From an uncultured Oscillospiraceae bacterium (GTDB lineage Bacteria; Bacillota_A; Clostridia; Oscillospirales; Oscillospiraceae): 64,000 nt of DNA. The DNA is taken from assembly GCA_910579155.1 (NCBI GenBank), contig CAJTTS010000001.1:92469-156468 (forward strand), in the 5' to 3' direction. Below, piece after piece: positions 9,285 through 18,448 of the stretch (its first letter is position 1; every line of letters starts with the position of its first letter). Position numbers and translations under genes: made by a program. The notes beneath the pieces were generated by a model. That model was not told the origin of the DNA. It saw only the letters and a program-made list of their open reading frames with translations, and made no database searches.

Positions 9285-11348
9285 CTATTCTGTACGCAGC
9301 GCAATGACAGCGTCCTGTTTTGCCGCCCTTTTCGCAGGCAGCAGCCCGCCTATCATGGTGATGACCACGCTCAACGCGACCAAAACTACTGCATATACGG
9401 CGGGCAGGGCTACCGTAAGCGCTCCAATGCCCAGCAGACTTTCCAGTACGGCATTAATGGGAATTGTCAGCAACGCGGACACCCCTACACCCAGCAAGCC
9501 TGCACAGATGCCAACGATAAATGTCTCGGCATTAAATACCTGGGAAACATTGTGCTTGGATGCTCCCAACGCCCGGAGGATGCCGATCTCTTTCGTCCGC
9601 TCCATCACGGAGATGTGCGTGATGATGCCGATCATAATACAGGAGACAACCAGGGACACCGCCACAAAGGCAATCAAGACATACGAGATCACGTCGACCA
9701 TTGATGTAATGGAACTGGTCAATAGGGCCACATAGTCGGTATAGGTAATCTTGCCAGCCTCGTCAGCGCTGTCATTATAGCGCTCAATGCAGGCGGAAAC
9801 CGCGTTCTTATCCTCAAAGCTGTCGGTATAAATGCTGATGGATGCGGGCGCATCATAGCTGACTTTGCCGAACTTTTTCATGTTGTCTGCATATGAGGCC
9901 CCGTCGATATACTCGTTGTAAACGGACAGCAAGATCTCATTGTCCGGCGTTTCCGCCAGCCAGACGTCCAACGCCTGCGCCATAGCGGCTTCATCCATAT
10001 TTGCACTGCCCATATTTGCAGTACCTGTCTGGCCTGCCCCCTGCATGGGCTGAAGCTCGCTTTGCTGCTCTACGGGAGCGGTTCCCTGTGCATCTGCGGA
10101 GCTGTAATACAAAATCATAGAATAAAGGGATGCCTTATCCGATATGCCCATCGCCGAGATATAGGTGGAGGCTTCCACAATTTTTTCAGCATCATCCAGC
10201 GTCTCAAATTTTATCCCTGTGAGGACATTGGTTTCCTGATTTGCTTCTTGGGCAAGGACCACAGCGCTTCCATCTGTCTGTTGGATCACATAGTCTGTCA
10301 GCTGGGAGGTATAGGCCACAGCAGTGGAAATAACGGCGTTTGCAGCATCCTCCCGCGGCTTGACGATACCGCAGATTTTCAGTTCCAGAGCATCCTCCAA
10401 AAGCTGCTCTGCATTCAAAGCCTTATCGCCAATATAGGAAAACGTGCCGTTCTCATGTTCGGCATAATAACTGCTGGGCAAAACAAGATAAAAACGATGG
10501 CCGCTGATTTCCTCATAGCTCCAGTCCTTTGCGGTCACTTCTTCTCCCATTTTGATTTGCTCGGAGGCTTCCTCATAGTCCTCCGCTGTCAGCAGACCCA
10601 GTTGATAGAGAGTGCCGGCAGAAAGGGATCGGTTCTCATCCAGAACCAACACCACCTCGTCAAAATGCTCTGGCCAGGCCCCGTAAAGCATTTCATAGCT
10701 GTCGGTGACGATATGACTGACCATATTGCCGTCAGGACTTGCCATCAGCTCGGAGAAATTCTCGGCCCCAGCAGATCCGCCCATCATCATTGACATATCT
10801 CCGATTCCGCCTGGCATGGAACTGAATCCCCCGCCGGAACTGATTAAGGTCCCAACATCTGCGCCGCTATTAATCAACACTCCGTTCGCGTCATAAGAAT
10901 AAACATCAAAGCACACATCATAGGTGTAGACAAATCCATTTTCCCCCAGATACTGATGGATTTCGCTGTTTGGGTCGTCCAAATAGCTCTTGAACGTTGT
11001 CAGGTTATTTTCTATGATACTGGCGAATACAGTTTCGCTCAGTTCAATATCCCGGTAATCCGCGTGTACGCCATCCCGCAGTTCGGATCGCGTGTTTGGC
11101 CCGCCGATCCGCTGCCCGCCAGCCATCATGCCAGACATATCAAAGGTTTCCGCACTGATTGTGATGGGATAAGAGGTCATTGTGTCCTTCTGCATATCTG
11201 CGATATAGCGGTTTACACTGGAGGAAAGGGCCAGGATCAATGCAATGCCGATGATGCCAATGGAGCCAGCAATAGATGTTAGCAGCGTCCGCCCTTTTTT
11301 TGTGCGCAAATTATTAAAGCTGAGCGACAATGCTGTGAGGAGCGACAT
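9285..11348 (-). CDS. ABC transporter permease, MacB/FtsX-like
   Basis: 687 residues from the ATG at 11348 (MSLLTALSLSFNNL), the usual start for this family; a TTG nine codons earlier lacks a ribosome site. One N-terminal membrane helix (about 15-40) is followed by a large extracellular domain of some 480 residues and three C-terminal helices with the FtsX-type signature (ISVMERTKEIGILRALGAS). Pairs with the ATPase at 11623-12354. Systems of this layout next to a two-component system usually give resistance to cell-wall-active peptides; that role is inferred. No good Shine-Dalgarno is seen before 11348. Confidence 0.88.
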   Translation of the reverse strand: MSLLTALSLSFNNLRTKKGRTLLTSIAGSIGIIGIALILALSSSVNRYIADMQKDTMTSYPITISAETFDMSGMMAGGQRIGGPNTRSELRDGVHADYRDIELSETVFASIIENNLTTFKSYLDDPNSEIHQYLGENGFVYTYDVCFDVYSYDANGVLINSGADVGTLISSGGGFSSMPGGIGDMSMMMGGSAGAENFSELMASPDGNMVSHIVTDSYEMLYGAWPEHFDEVVLVLDENRSLSAGTLYQLGLLTAEDYEEASEQIKMGEEVTAKDWSYEEISGHRFYLVLPSSYYAEHENGTFSYIGDKALNAEQLLEDALELKICGIVKPREDAANAVISTAVAYTSQLTDYVIQQTDGSAVVLAQEANQETNVLTGIKFETLDDAEKIVEASTYISAMGISDKASLYSMILYYSSADAQGTAPVEQQSELQPMQGAGQTGTANMGSANMDEAAMAQALDVWLAETPDNEILLSVYNEYIDGASYADNMKKFGKVSYDAPASISIYTDSFEDKNAVSACIERYNDSADEAGKITYTDYVALLTSSITSMVDVISYVLIAFVAVSLVVSCIMIGIITHISVMERTKEIGILRALGASKHNVSQVFNAETFIVGICAGLLGVGVSALLTIPINAVLESLLGIGALTVALPAVYAVVLVALSVVITMIGGLLPAKRAAKQDAVIALRTE

Positions 11349-11622
11349 TTTAGCCCGGTGTAAGCAGACACGCAAAAGGGGCCAAAATCCGCCACAGAGT
11401 ATACCAGCCCTCTAGTAAGGGAATACACAGCGCTGCGGCGCTGTGACACCTCGCAAAAGCGGTCAAATATAGGGATATTCAACCGCTTTTGCGAGGTTTT
11501 ATTGACTATCTTGCAAAATTGCGGTTTCTTTAACTGGTACCCTTAACTGGCGAAAATTGGCTCAGTTTGGCGGAAAATGGTCCAGTAGGCATGGCGGAAT
11601 TTGGTATACTTTTATTGTCTGT
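11349..11622. repeat. Repeat-rich spacer splitting an ABC operon
   Basis: 274 bp between ATPase and permease genes that are normally adjacent. It contains a 14-bp inverted repeat (arms 11449-11462 and 11483-11496, followed on the plus strand by TTTT), a smaller GC palindrome (11429-11442), and three degenerate copies of TGGCGGAAAATGG starting at 11548, 11568 and 11592. Arrays of short end repeats are typical of IS21-type elements, so this may be a decayed insertion; no transposase fragment is visible. Confidence 0.45.
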
Positions 11623-12354
11623 TTACACCCGGCCCATGCTTTGATACTTTGGTGTCGGGAGCTCCCCCACTTCCGGGGTATAAGGCGCGGAATCGTCCGT
11701 AATCCTACCGTCCTGCAGTTTGACAATACGAGTGGAATACCGCTCCGCCAACTCAGAATTGTGAGTCACCATGACAACCAGACGTTCTTTAGAAACCTCC
11801 CGCAGCAGCTCCATGATCTGGAGGCTGGTGGCGGTGTCCAGTGCTCCGGTGGGCTCGTCGGCCAGAAGGATGCTTGGATTGTTGACCAACGCCCTTGCAA
11901 TGGCCACTCGCTGCATCTGTCCCCCAGACATTTGATTGGGACGCTTATGGAGCTGATCCCCCAGCCCCACCTGAGTCAGCACCTGCTCTGCCCTTTGGCG
12001 GCGCTCCCTGCGAGAGATGCCGGAGATAGTCAGCGCCAACTCCACATTCGCGAGGATGGACTGGTGAGGAATCAAATTGTAGCTTTGGAAAACGAAGCCA
12101 ACGGTGTGGTTTCGGTAGGAATCCCAGTCCTTATCCCTATATTTTTTGGTGGAGATGCCGTTGATCATTAATTCGCCACTATCATATTGATCCAGTCCGC
12201 CGATGATATTCAGCAACGTGGTTTTACCAGAACCGCTGGGGCCAAGGATTGAAACAAATTCGCTGTCCCGAAAGCTCAAGCTGACATTGTCTAGGGCCTG
12301 CTGGATCAGATAGCCTGTTTTATATTGCTTCTTTATGTTTTGAATTTGCAGCAT
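11623..12354 (-). CDS. ABC transporter ATP-binding protein (MacB/LolD type)
   Basis: 243 residues with all ABC motifs: Walker A GPSGSGKTT (38-46), Q-loop FQSYNLIP, signature MSGGQMQR, Walker B ILLADEPTG and switch MVTHN. The start ATG 12354 follows GGAGGG. It energises the FtsX-like permease encoded after the 274-bp spacer. It is divergent from the OmpR-type regulator and shares its control region. Confidence 0.93.
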   Translation of the reverse strand: MLQIQNIKKQYKTGYLIQQALDNVSLSFRDSEFVSILGPSGSGKTTLLNIIGGLDQYDSGELMINGISTKKYRDKDWDSYRNHTVGFVFQSYNLIPHQSILANVELALTISGISRRERRQRAEQVLTQVGLGDQLHKRPNQMSGGQMQRVAIARALVNNPSILLADEPTGALDTATSLQIMELLREVSKERLVVMVTHNSELAERYSTRIVKLQDGRITDDSAPYTPEVGELPTPKYQSMGRV

Positions 12355-12401
12355 AGGTTTCCCTCCTGTTGCCGTTTAGTAACGAGATCATACGCTGTTT
12401 T

Positions 12402-12470
12402 TCTCAACTAAAACTCAACCAAATCTCAACTGAACCTCAATTTGATGTCGTTGAGGTTCAGTTGAGATTT
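12402..12470. promoter_or_regulatory. 11-bp-phased CTCAAC repeats and 20-bp inverted repeat
   Basis: CTCAA(C) occurs at 12403, 12414, 12425 and 12436, exactly 11 bp apart, and its complement TTGAG at 12451 and 12462. The segment 12421-12440 is a perfect inverted repeat of 12451-12470 around a 10-nt centre. OmpR/PhoB-family regulators bind direct repeats with this spacing, so this is the likely operator of the neighbouring regulator for both divergent units. Confidence 0.7.
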
Positions 12471-12484
12471 TTGGTTTAAAATGC

Positions 12485-12513
12485 TTCCACAATATTGATA
12501 TCTTTGCTATACT
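12485..12513 (+). promoter_or_regulatory. Promoter of the OmpR-type two-component operon
   Basis: The -10 TATACT (12508-12513) lies 17 bp after a weak -35 (TTCCAC, 12485-12490). The phased repeats end 14 bp upstream of the -35, consistent with an activator-dependent promoter. Confidence 0.55.
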
Positions 12514-12533
12514 GTGAAAAAGAGGTGGTAGAA

Positions 12534-13205
12534 ATGTTTCAAATCCTGGTGGTAGAGGACGATAATGAGCTGAGGGATCTTTTCTGTGCGGTTCTGACGG
12601 AAAATGGATACACTGCGGTTCCGGCTGTAGACGGAATTGAGGCCTTTGATATTTTGGACGAGACGTATGTCGATTTGATTATTTCGGATATTATGATGCC
12701 GCGTATGGACGGGTTTGAGCTGATTAAAGCGTTGCGGGAAGCACATTACAACACGCCTGTTCTGATGATTACAGCAAGATCCGGTGCGGCGGATAAACGA
12801 GAAGGTTTCCGCATCGGCACAGATGATTATATGGTCAAGCCAATTGATGTCAATGAGATGGTATGGCGAGTGGAGGCCCTGCTGCGCCGATCCCAAATCG
12901 CCAGTCAGCGCAGGACAAAGCTGGGCGATACAATTCTTGACTGCGACACGTTGACCGTCCATACTGGCGGCGAGGAAACAGAGCTCCCTCAGAAGGAGTT
13001 CCTCCTCCTGTTCAAGCTGGCGGCCTCTCCCAACCACATATTTACGAGGCGTCAGCTCATGGACGATATATGGGGAGTGGACAGCGAAACGGACCCCCAT
13101 ACTCTAGACGTACATATTAGCAGACTTAGAGAGCGTTTCCGTGGAAATCCAGACTTTGATATTATCACTATCCGAGGACTGGGTTATAAGGTGGTGAAGA
13201 AATGA
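12534..13205 (+). CDS. OmpR/PhoB-family response regulator
   Basis: 223 residues from the ATG at 12534, preceded by AGAGGTGG; an in-frame start 13 codons earlier overlaps the promoter and is rejected. Receiver domain with Asp52 (IISDIMMP) and Lys in DDYMVKPID; C-terminal winged helix (about 125-222; DPHTLDVHISRLRERF, TIRGLGYKVVKK). Overlaps the kinase gene by 4 bp (ATGA). It probably controls the divergent ABC transporter operon and itself through the 11-bp-phased repeats. Confidence 0.94.
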   Translation: MFQILVVEDDNELRDLFCAVLTENGYTAVPAVDGIEAFDILDETYVDLIISDIMMPRMDGFELIKALREAHYNTPVLMITARSGAADKREGFRIGTDDYMVKPIDVNEMVWRVEALLRRSQIASQRRTKLGDTILDCDTLTVHTGGEETELPQKEFLLLFKLAASPNHIFTRRQLMDDIWGVDSETDPHTLDVHISRLRERFRGNPDFDIITIRGLGYKVVKK

Positions 13206-14257
13206 AACTGCATCAGCGGACTATAAAAACAGCCGCAATGTTTTCCATTCTACTCTTCTTGGTTTTGAGCATAACCATGACCCTTTCCACCGCCTTTGCT
13301 GTGTTGCTGTTTCGTATCGGTTTTTTGGATTCTCAGCATCTTCTGCGGGGGCTGTTCGTTACCCCAACGGTCAGCATCGTCATTGGAACAATTTTGTTTA
13401 GGCTGATTGGAAAACGCCCGCTAGAGCTGATCCTTGAAATCAGCAAAGCCACTCAAGAGGTGGCAAAAGGAAATTTCAATATCGAATTGAATGAGGATAT
13501 ACCAGCTTCTGAGATCCGGGAGATGGCCCACAATTTCAACGTAATGACCCGAGAGTTAGCTGGGACTGAAATTCTCCGAAATGATTTTATTGAAAACGTG
13601 TCCCATGAATTCAAGACACCTTTATCGGCGATTGAGGGATACGCCACACTGCTGCAGCGCAAAGAGCTTTCCGAAGAAAAACGGACTGAATATACTCGGC
13701 GCATCCTGTTTAACACACGGCGGCTTTCCACACTGATCGGTAATATTCTACTTTTGTCGCGGCTGGAACACCAAGAGATTGAAATTCAGAGGGAGTGGTT
13801 CTCCCTGGATGAGCAACTGCGGGAGGCTATCCTAATGTTGGAACCGCAGTGGAACGGAAAACATCTTGAGTTGGATATTGACCTAGATCCAGTGGACTGT
13901 TATGCCAACCGTGATCTACTCCTACAGATTTGGCAAAACCTGCTTGGAAACGCAATTAAATTTGTCAAGCAAGCCGGAAAAATCCGTGTACTGCTCAGGA
14001 AGATAGGAACTGACATTCAAGTTGTAATCCAAGACGACGGGATTGGCATGGATCAAGCGGTACTCCAACGAATATACGAAAAATTTTATCAAGGTGATAC
14101 ATCCCATAAAACAGCTGGGAATGGGCTGGGCCTTTCACTCACAAAAAGAATTGTTGACCTTCATGGCGGAAAAATTGAAGCGTCCAGCCAGGTGGGCGTG
14201 GGAACTACGTTTGTGGTCACGCTGTCAGCACTTCCAGCTTCTGAGGAAGCACATTGA
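13202..14257 (+). CDS. Sensor histidine kinase, HAMP-HisKA-HATPase
   Basis: 351 residues. Two membrane helices (about 12-38 and 50-70) are separated by only a dozen residues outside the membrane, so there is no periplasmic sensor domain; such kinases often sense through the partner ABC transporter. HAMP about 71-122, HisKA with His135 (VSHEFKTPLSAIEG), HATPase with N-box (WQNLLGNAIKF), DDGIGMD and GNGLGLSLTKRIVDLHGG. Partner of the regulator encoded just upstream. Confidence 0.93.
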   Translation: MKLHQRTIKTAAMFSILLFLVLSITMTLSTAFAVLLFRIGFLDSQHLLRGLFVTPTVSIVIGTILFRLIGKRPLELILEISKATQEVAKGNFNIELNEDIPASEIREMAHNFNVMTRELAGTEILRNDFIENVSHEFKTPLSAIEGYATLLQRKELSEEKRTEYTRRILFNTRRLSTLIGNILLLSRLEHQEIEIQREWFSLDEQLREAILMLEPQWNGKHLELDIDLDPVDCYANRDLLLQIWQNLLGNAIKFVKQAGKIRVLLRKIGTDIQVVIQDDGIGMDQAVLQRIYEKFYQGDTSHKTAGNGLGLSLTKRIVDLHGGKIEASSQVGVGTTFVVTLSALPASEEAH

Positions 14258-14486
14258 GCTGTCAGCCGTTCTTGTGCCAGAGCACAGCCTGCCAGTTGCA
14301 TACAAACCATTATTTTTATTATAGTCTGGCAGTCCACTGCTGCTTGCCAGAGAAGCTGGAGCAGAACGATACCCAATATTAGGAGACGGAACGGCCAGCT
14401 AACAGACCACATCTCGTTAAGAGACAGGCTCCAGGCTCATGCTATGGGAAAGGCTTTCTATTTAATTGCATAAGAGGCATCGCAAC

Positions 14487-14530
14487 AAATAAAGAAAACA
14501 ATGCGGGGGAAGGCTGAACCTTCCCCCGCA
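14487..14530 (-). terminator. Rho-independent terminator of the ICE replication operon
   Basis: A perfect 12-bp stem (14502-14513 with 14519-14530, loop CTGAA) is followed on the minus strand by a U-rich tail (TTGTTTTCTTTATTTG). It lies 14 bp past the stop of the last gene. The remaining 14258-14486 spacer shows no element I can name. Confidence 0.88.
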
Positions 14531-14543
14531 CGCTTATTCCCGT

Positions 14544-15521
14544 TTATGCCGCCTTTTGAAAGCGAATACTCTGTGCCCTCATTTGGAGCTCCTGCCCCAG
14601 GAACTTCAGCGTGGAAAATTCATCGTCCAGCCCGTCCAGCTCCCGGCGGAGCACATCCTCATAGTGCTTCTTTTTCTCCTCCAACGCCTGGATTTTCAAC
14701 ACCCAGCGATCCATCACCGCCGGGCTCTGACTGCCGGACTTAATGAGATAGTCCGCCCGCTCCTGGTAGGTGGCGATCTCCTTTTTCACCGCCGCATAGA
14801 ATTCCTCGGTCATTTTAGACCGCTGTTTTTCATCGTCGATGATGTAAAAGCTGTTCACCATCAGCGGTGTCTCCCTGCGGTTGAGCCCGCCCAACAGCCC
14901 GATGAACTCCTCGAACACGTCCACCTTGTCCATGTGGGTGCGGGGCACGAAGTACATATGCCCCGTGATGCTCAGCTTGGTGGCCTCCAGCCCCCGCAAA
15001 TAGTTGACACAGATGGTTTCGATCTGTTTCCGGTTGGCGCACTTCTGATAGAGCTCGAACAGCTCCTCCGCCTTGCGGCAGCAGGCCGGCACGTCGATGG
15101 CGTCATCCGGCGCCAGGTTTTCCGCCCGGAACACGCCGTCTTTCTTATCATAGCTGATGTTCGCCAGCTTTTCGTAGTTGTTGGTACGCTGGTTCAGCGT
15201 CTCCTTCACCAGCTCCCGGGATAAAATATCGGCGCTGGTGCGCTTGTTGTCCCGGCAGTAGGCCAGGTAGATGTTGGTTTCCCCCATCGCCGTCACCGGG
15301 ACGCGCTCCCGGATGTCTCCGGTGGCGGAGCGGAACGCGTCGCCCACGGACAGCCGGGTGCCGCCGGCGTAGGGGATTCCCATGTCCTCACACAGCTTGG
15401 ACAGCTCCACCTTGTCCACCAGCAGGTTTGCCAGGGAGAAATAGAGGAATTTACCCAACATATGGGCTTTATCGCCTTGGGACGTTCCGATGAAATCGTG
15501 CATATCAAATACGTTATCCAT
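14544..15521 (-). CDS. Conserved ICE protein (DUF6744-like), unknown function
   Basis: 325 residues, soluble, no signal or membrane segment. The C-terminal 80 residues are predicted coiled coil (long EKKKHYEDVLRRELDGL-type heptads). The overall pattern resembles the DUF6744 family found in Firmicutes mobile elements; I am not certain of the family number. Last gene of the operon, just before a strong terminator and after the primase gene, which suggests a role linked to element replication. Confidence 0.75.
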   Translation of the reverse strand: MDNVFDMHDFIGTSQGDKAHMLGKFLYFSLANLLVDKVELSKLCEDMGIPYAGGTRLSVGDAFRSATGDIRERVPVTAMGETNIYLAYCRDNKRTSADILSRELVKETLNQRTNNYEKLANISYDKKDGVFRAENLAPDDAIDVPACCRKAEELFELYQKCANRKQIETICVNYLRGLEATKLSITGHMYFVPRTHMDKVDVFEEFIGLLGGLNRRETPLMVNSFYIIDDEKQRSKMTEEFYAAVKKEIATYQERADYLIKSGSQSPAVMDRWVLKIQALEEKKKHYEDVLRRELDGLDDEFSTLKFLGQELQMRAQSIRFQKAA

Positions 15522-15542
15522 TACTTTGCCCTCCTTATCTTT

Positions 15543-16607
15543 TTACATGACCGCCGCCCGGCTGAGAAGGTAGTCATCCACTCCCTTGTACGCCGGATCC
15601 CATGTGTATTTCGTGTATTTTAGGCCCTTGATGGCCTGTACTTCCCTCCGCATCGCCAGCACGGCGTTGCGGACATCGGGGTTCGTCATCTGATCCATGT
15701 CCATGGCCTCCACCACCTGGGTGACGCCCAAATCCTTCAGCGTGCCCTTGAGCCCGCGGATGGCGTTCACGCCGCCCACGCACACAAACAGCGTGTCATG
15801 GGCCAGGTAGCTGGCCACGTCCCCCTTCAGCGGGCCCTCCGTCAGGAAGGCTCGCTTTTGGGTGGTGTCGCCGGTGACGTGAACCCAGGAATAGCTCCGG
15901 GTGCCGTTGGGCCTATCCCGGCTGGACAGCCAGCGGTATTTCCTGCTGGGCTTATCCGCATCGTCCAGTCGGATCTTCATGCCCTGGATCAGCCCGTCCT
16001 TGCTGCGGACAGGGATCAGGAAGCCCTTCGGCCCACAAATCGTCCAGTCGCCGTAGTAGGTGCGGAACCCCGGCAGCCCCAGCAGCTCATGGCCGCTGGA
16101 ACGGAGCAGGGCGGCCAAAAGCCGCCGCCCCGCGTCCGTCTCCGGCATACTGCGGTACTGATTCCGCGCGATACGCTCCTCGGACAGCCCCCGCTCCAGC
16201 AGGTTTTCCCGGTGCCGGGGCAGCAGCGTGAGATGCTCCAGCATAGAGGTATAGGCTTCGTGCCGCCGCTCCAGGGGCATGGGCTGGCGCTCTGTCTCTG
16301 TCCGGGCCTTTGCCTGCCGGGGCATGGGATAGACCTTACCCTCCCGGGTCAGCGCCTGGTATGCCTCCCGGTTGGTCACGCCCATCAGCCGGGCATACAG
16401 CGTCACGCTGTTGCCGTGGGCGCCGCACAGGTTGCAGCGGTACAGATCCGTGCTGGTGTTCAGGCTGAGGTGATACTTTCCCGGCCCGTGGTCGTGGCAG
16501 AAGGGGCAGGTGGCCTCCACCTCCCGGTGCTTCAGCGTCCGGGAGGCGAGGGCCACACCACACCGTCTGGCCGCGTCCACGATGGGAATTTTGTCATACT
16601 GCTTCAC
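15543..16607 (-). CDS. CHC2 zinc-finger DNA primase-like protein
   Basis: 354 residues from a GTG at 16607 (GGAGGTG upstream, long spacing). Residues 34-61 form a DnaG-type zinc ribbon (CPFCHDHG...CNLCGAHG). A Toprim-like region follows later (FLTEGPLKGDVASYL, then EAMDMDQMTNPDV with the acidic DxD). Shorter than DnaG and without the helicase-binding C-terminal domain, as in phage and plasmid primases. It would prime replication of the element. It lies 19 bp after the Rad50-like gene. Confidence 0.85.
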   Translation of the reverse strand: MKQYDKIPIVDAARRCGVALASRTLKHREVEATCPFCHDHGPGKYHLSLNTSTDLYRCNLCGAHGNSVTLYARLMGVTNREAYQALTREGKVYPMPRQAKARTETERQPMPLERRHEAYTSMLEHLTLLPRHRENLLERGLSEERIARNQYRSMPETDAGRRLLAALLRSSGHELLGLPGFRTYYGDWTICGPKGFLIPVRSKDGLIQGMKIRLDDADKPSRKYRWLSSRDRPNGTRSYSWVHVTGDTTQKRAFLTEGPLKGDVASYLAHDTLFVCVGGVNAIRGLKGTLKDLGVTQVVEAMDMDQMTNPDVRNAVLAMRREVQAIKGLKYTKYTWDPAYKGVDDYLLSRAAVM

Positions 16608-16626
16608 GGCCAGACGGGATCACCTC

Positions 16627-18435
16627 CTATGCAGCCTGCCGCTCCGCCAGGGTGATGGGCCGCACCGGCCGCACCGCCAGCGGCGTACCGCCGACGCACT
16701 TTGCCATGATGACCTGCCCGGTGGGCCGCACGTTGTTGAGGTCGTCCACGGACTCCATGTTGTCCACGAATACCGGGTAATTGCGCCCGGTGAGCCGCTT
16801 CATCAGCTCGGACACCTCCATCCCCGCCCGGATCTTCTCGGACAGGGAGAGCCGGTCATAGCGCCGCCCGCCGTAGGTGAATTTGAACACGTCCTTCCGC
16901 TCCCCAGTAGTTTTCACCACATCGTAGAGGGAAATCTCCACCCGGTTCATCTTCAGCGCGGAGAAGGTTAGCTTCGCCCGTTCGCTCACATAGATGGCAA
17001 CGTCGGCGATCAGCTTTTTCAGCGCCGTGATCTTGTCCTGGGCGGCTTTGATCTTTCCGTCAAAGTCCTCCGGCTTCTGATCCGCCGCGGCCTGGGCCGC
17101 TTTCAAATCGGCAGCGCACTCCCGCAGTTCCTCCCGGCACTCCTTCAGCCGGGCGTACTCCACCTCAGAGAGGTTGCCGTACTCCAAGTCGGCGGTGAGC
17201 TGCTGGATCTGGGCCCGCAGATCATTCGCCGGGCTGTCCTCGGACTTTTTTGCCTTGAGGCCGGCCAACTGCCCTTCCAGCTCGGCCACATCATCGGCCT
17301 GGAACTGGTCAAAGACCGCCCTGGCCTTCGCGTCATTTTCGTTCAGTTCATTGAGCTGGGCCCGCTGCTCCTGGCCGGCGGCAATGGTCGCCTTGCTGGA
17401 CGTTTCCAGTGCCGAGCGCACCTCCACCAGCGTCTCCGCGGTGATGAGGCGGCGGCAGGTGGGGCAGGGTTCGCCAGGGATACAGGCATGGAACGCCTGC
17501 TTGTCCTGGTTGAACCGCGCGGCAAGCTCCGCCAGCCGGGCGTTGGCCTCGGCAATGGCCTGGGTGTAGGGGGACTGGTACTGCTCCGCCTTTCGGGCGG
17601 CCAGCTTCCGCTCCAGCGCCAAAATCTCAGCGTCCAGGGGAGAGTCATCCTGAGCCGCCTCATGGTAGCGGGCGCTGAGCTCCACCAGCTGCTGCTCCAT
17701 GGCCTTTGTGTCCAGGCCGTCGAACCGCTTGGCCTCCAGCTCCTCCACCTCCTTGGCAAGGGCCGTGTGGCGGGCGGTCAGGGCGGCAATGCTTTGTTCC
17801 CGGTTTTCCCCCTGGGTTTCGCTCAGATCCTTCTGCCCCTGGAAGTAGATGATGGTTTCCTCCAGCTCCCGGATATCCGCCCGCTTTTTCTTCAGGTAGG
17901 TGTCCGGGGAGAGAAGCGGTTCGTTTTCCAGGGCTGCCCGGGTGGCGTCGGAGAGCTGTGCCAGCACCGCCTCATGGGAAATCAGGGGCAGGTGCCGCTC
18001 CAGCAGGTTTTTGCCGTCCTCCCCCAGCTCCTCAATGAAATAGAGAGGATTGAAGATGGACAGGAACACGTCTTTCTCGCCAAACAGCTCGGTGAGATCC
18101 ATCTGGCGGATCGTGTAGCCGTCATAGAGGATGGACATGGTGCTTTTGTGCCGGGTACGGGTGAGCACATGGGCCGTGCCCGCCTCATCCACAAAGTTCA
18201 TGGTGATGGACACGTCGGGCTGGGCCTCGTTGTGCAGCCGGTCAATGCCCCGCTCCCCGAAAAAGGGGAGGCCGGTGACAGCAAAGGCGATGGCGTCGGC
18301 GATACTGGTCTTGCCCCGGCCGTTGCCGCCGGTGATGACGGTGGGATTTCCGAACACCAGGTTTGTGGGTTCCCCATAGGACTTGAACCCGGCGATGGTC
18401 ATGCCGGTGATCTGAAAACTTTTGATTTTTTCCAT
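16627..18435 (-). CDS. Rad50/SMC-like AAA ATPase with zinc-hook-like CxxC
   Basis: 602 residues. The N-terminal ATPase half has FKSYGEP and Walker A GGNGRGKTS (36-44). Two long coiled-coil arms flank a CPTC motif (324-327), as in Rad50 zinc hooks. The C-terminal half has the ABC-type signature LSLSEKIRAG and a Walker B-like PVFVDNMESVDD. The ATG at 18435 follows GAGGAG. No SbcD/Mre11 nuclease gene is nearby, but a Rad52-like annealing protein is encoded just upstream, so a role in recombination or end processing of the element is likely. Confidence 0.88.
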   Translation of the reverse strand: MEKIKSFQITGMTIAGFKSYGEPTNLVFGNPTVITGGNGRGKTSIADAIAFAVTGLPFFGERGIDRLHNEAQPDVSITMNFVDEAGTAHVLTRTRHKSTMSILYDGYTIRQMDLTELFGEKDVFLSIFNPLYFIEELGEDGKNLLERHLPLISHEAVLAQLSDATRAALENEPLLSPDTYLKKKRADIRELEETIIYFQGQKDLSETQGENREQSIAALTARHTALAKEVEELEAKRFDGLDTKAMEQQLVELSARYHEAAQDDSPLDAEILALERKLAARKAEQYQSPYTQAIAEANARLAELAARFNQDKQAFHACIPGEPCPTCRRLITAETLVEVRSALETSSKATIAAGQEQRAQLNELNENDAKARAVFDQFQADDVAELEGQLAGLKAKKSEDSPANDLRAQIQQLTADLEYGNLSEVEYARLKECREELRECAADLKAAQAAADQKPEDFDGKIKAAQDKITALKKLIADVAIYVSERAKLTFSALKMNRVEISLYDVVKTTGERKDVFKFTYGGRRYDRLSLSEKIRAGMEVSELMKRLTGRNYPVFVDNMESVDDLNNVRPTGQVIMAKCVGGTPLAVRPVRPITLAERQAA

Positions 18436-18448
18436 GATTTGCTCCTCA

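Noticed and set aside
14258..14501. Possible attachment site at the left end of the element
   Set aside because: No tRNA gene 3' end, no integrase and no matching direct repeat within the window.
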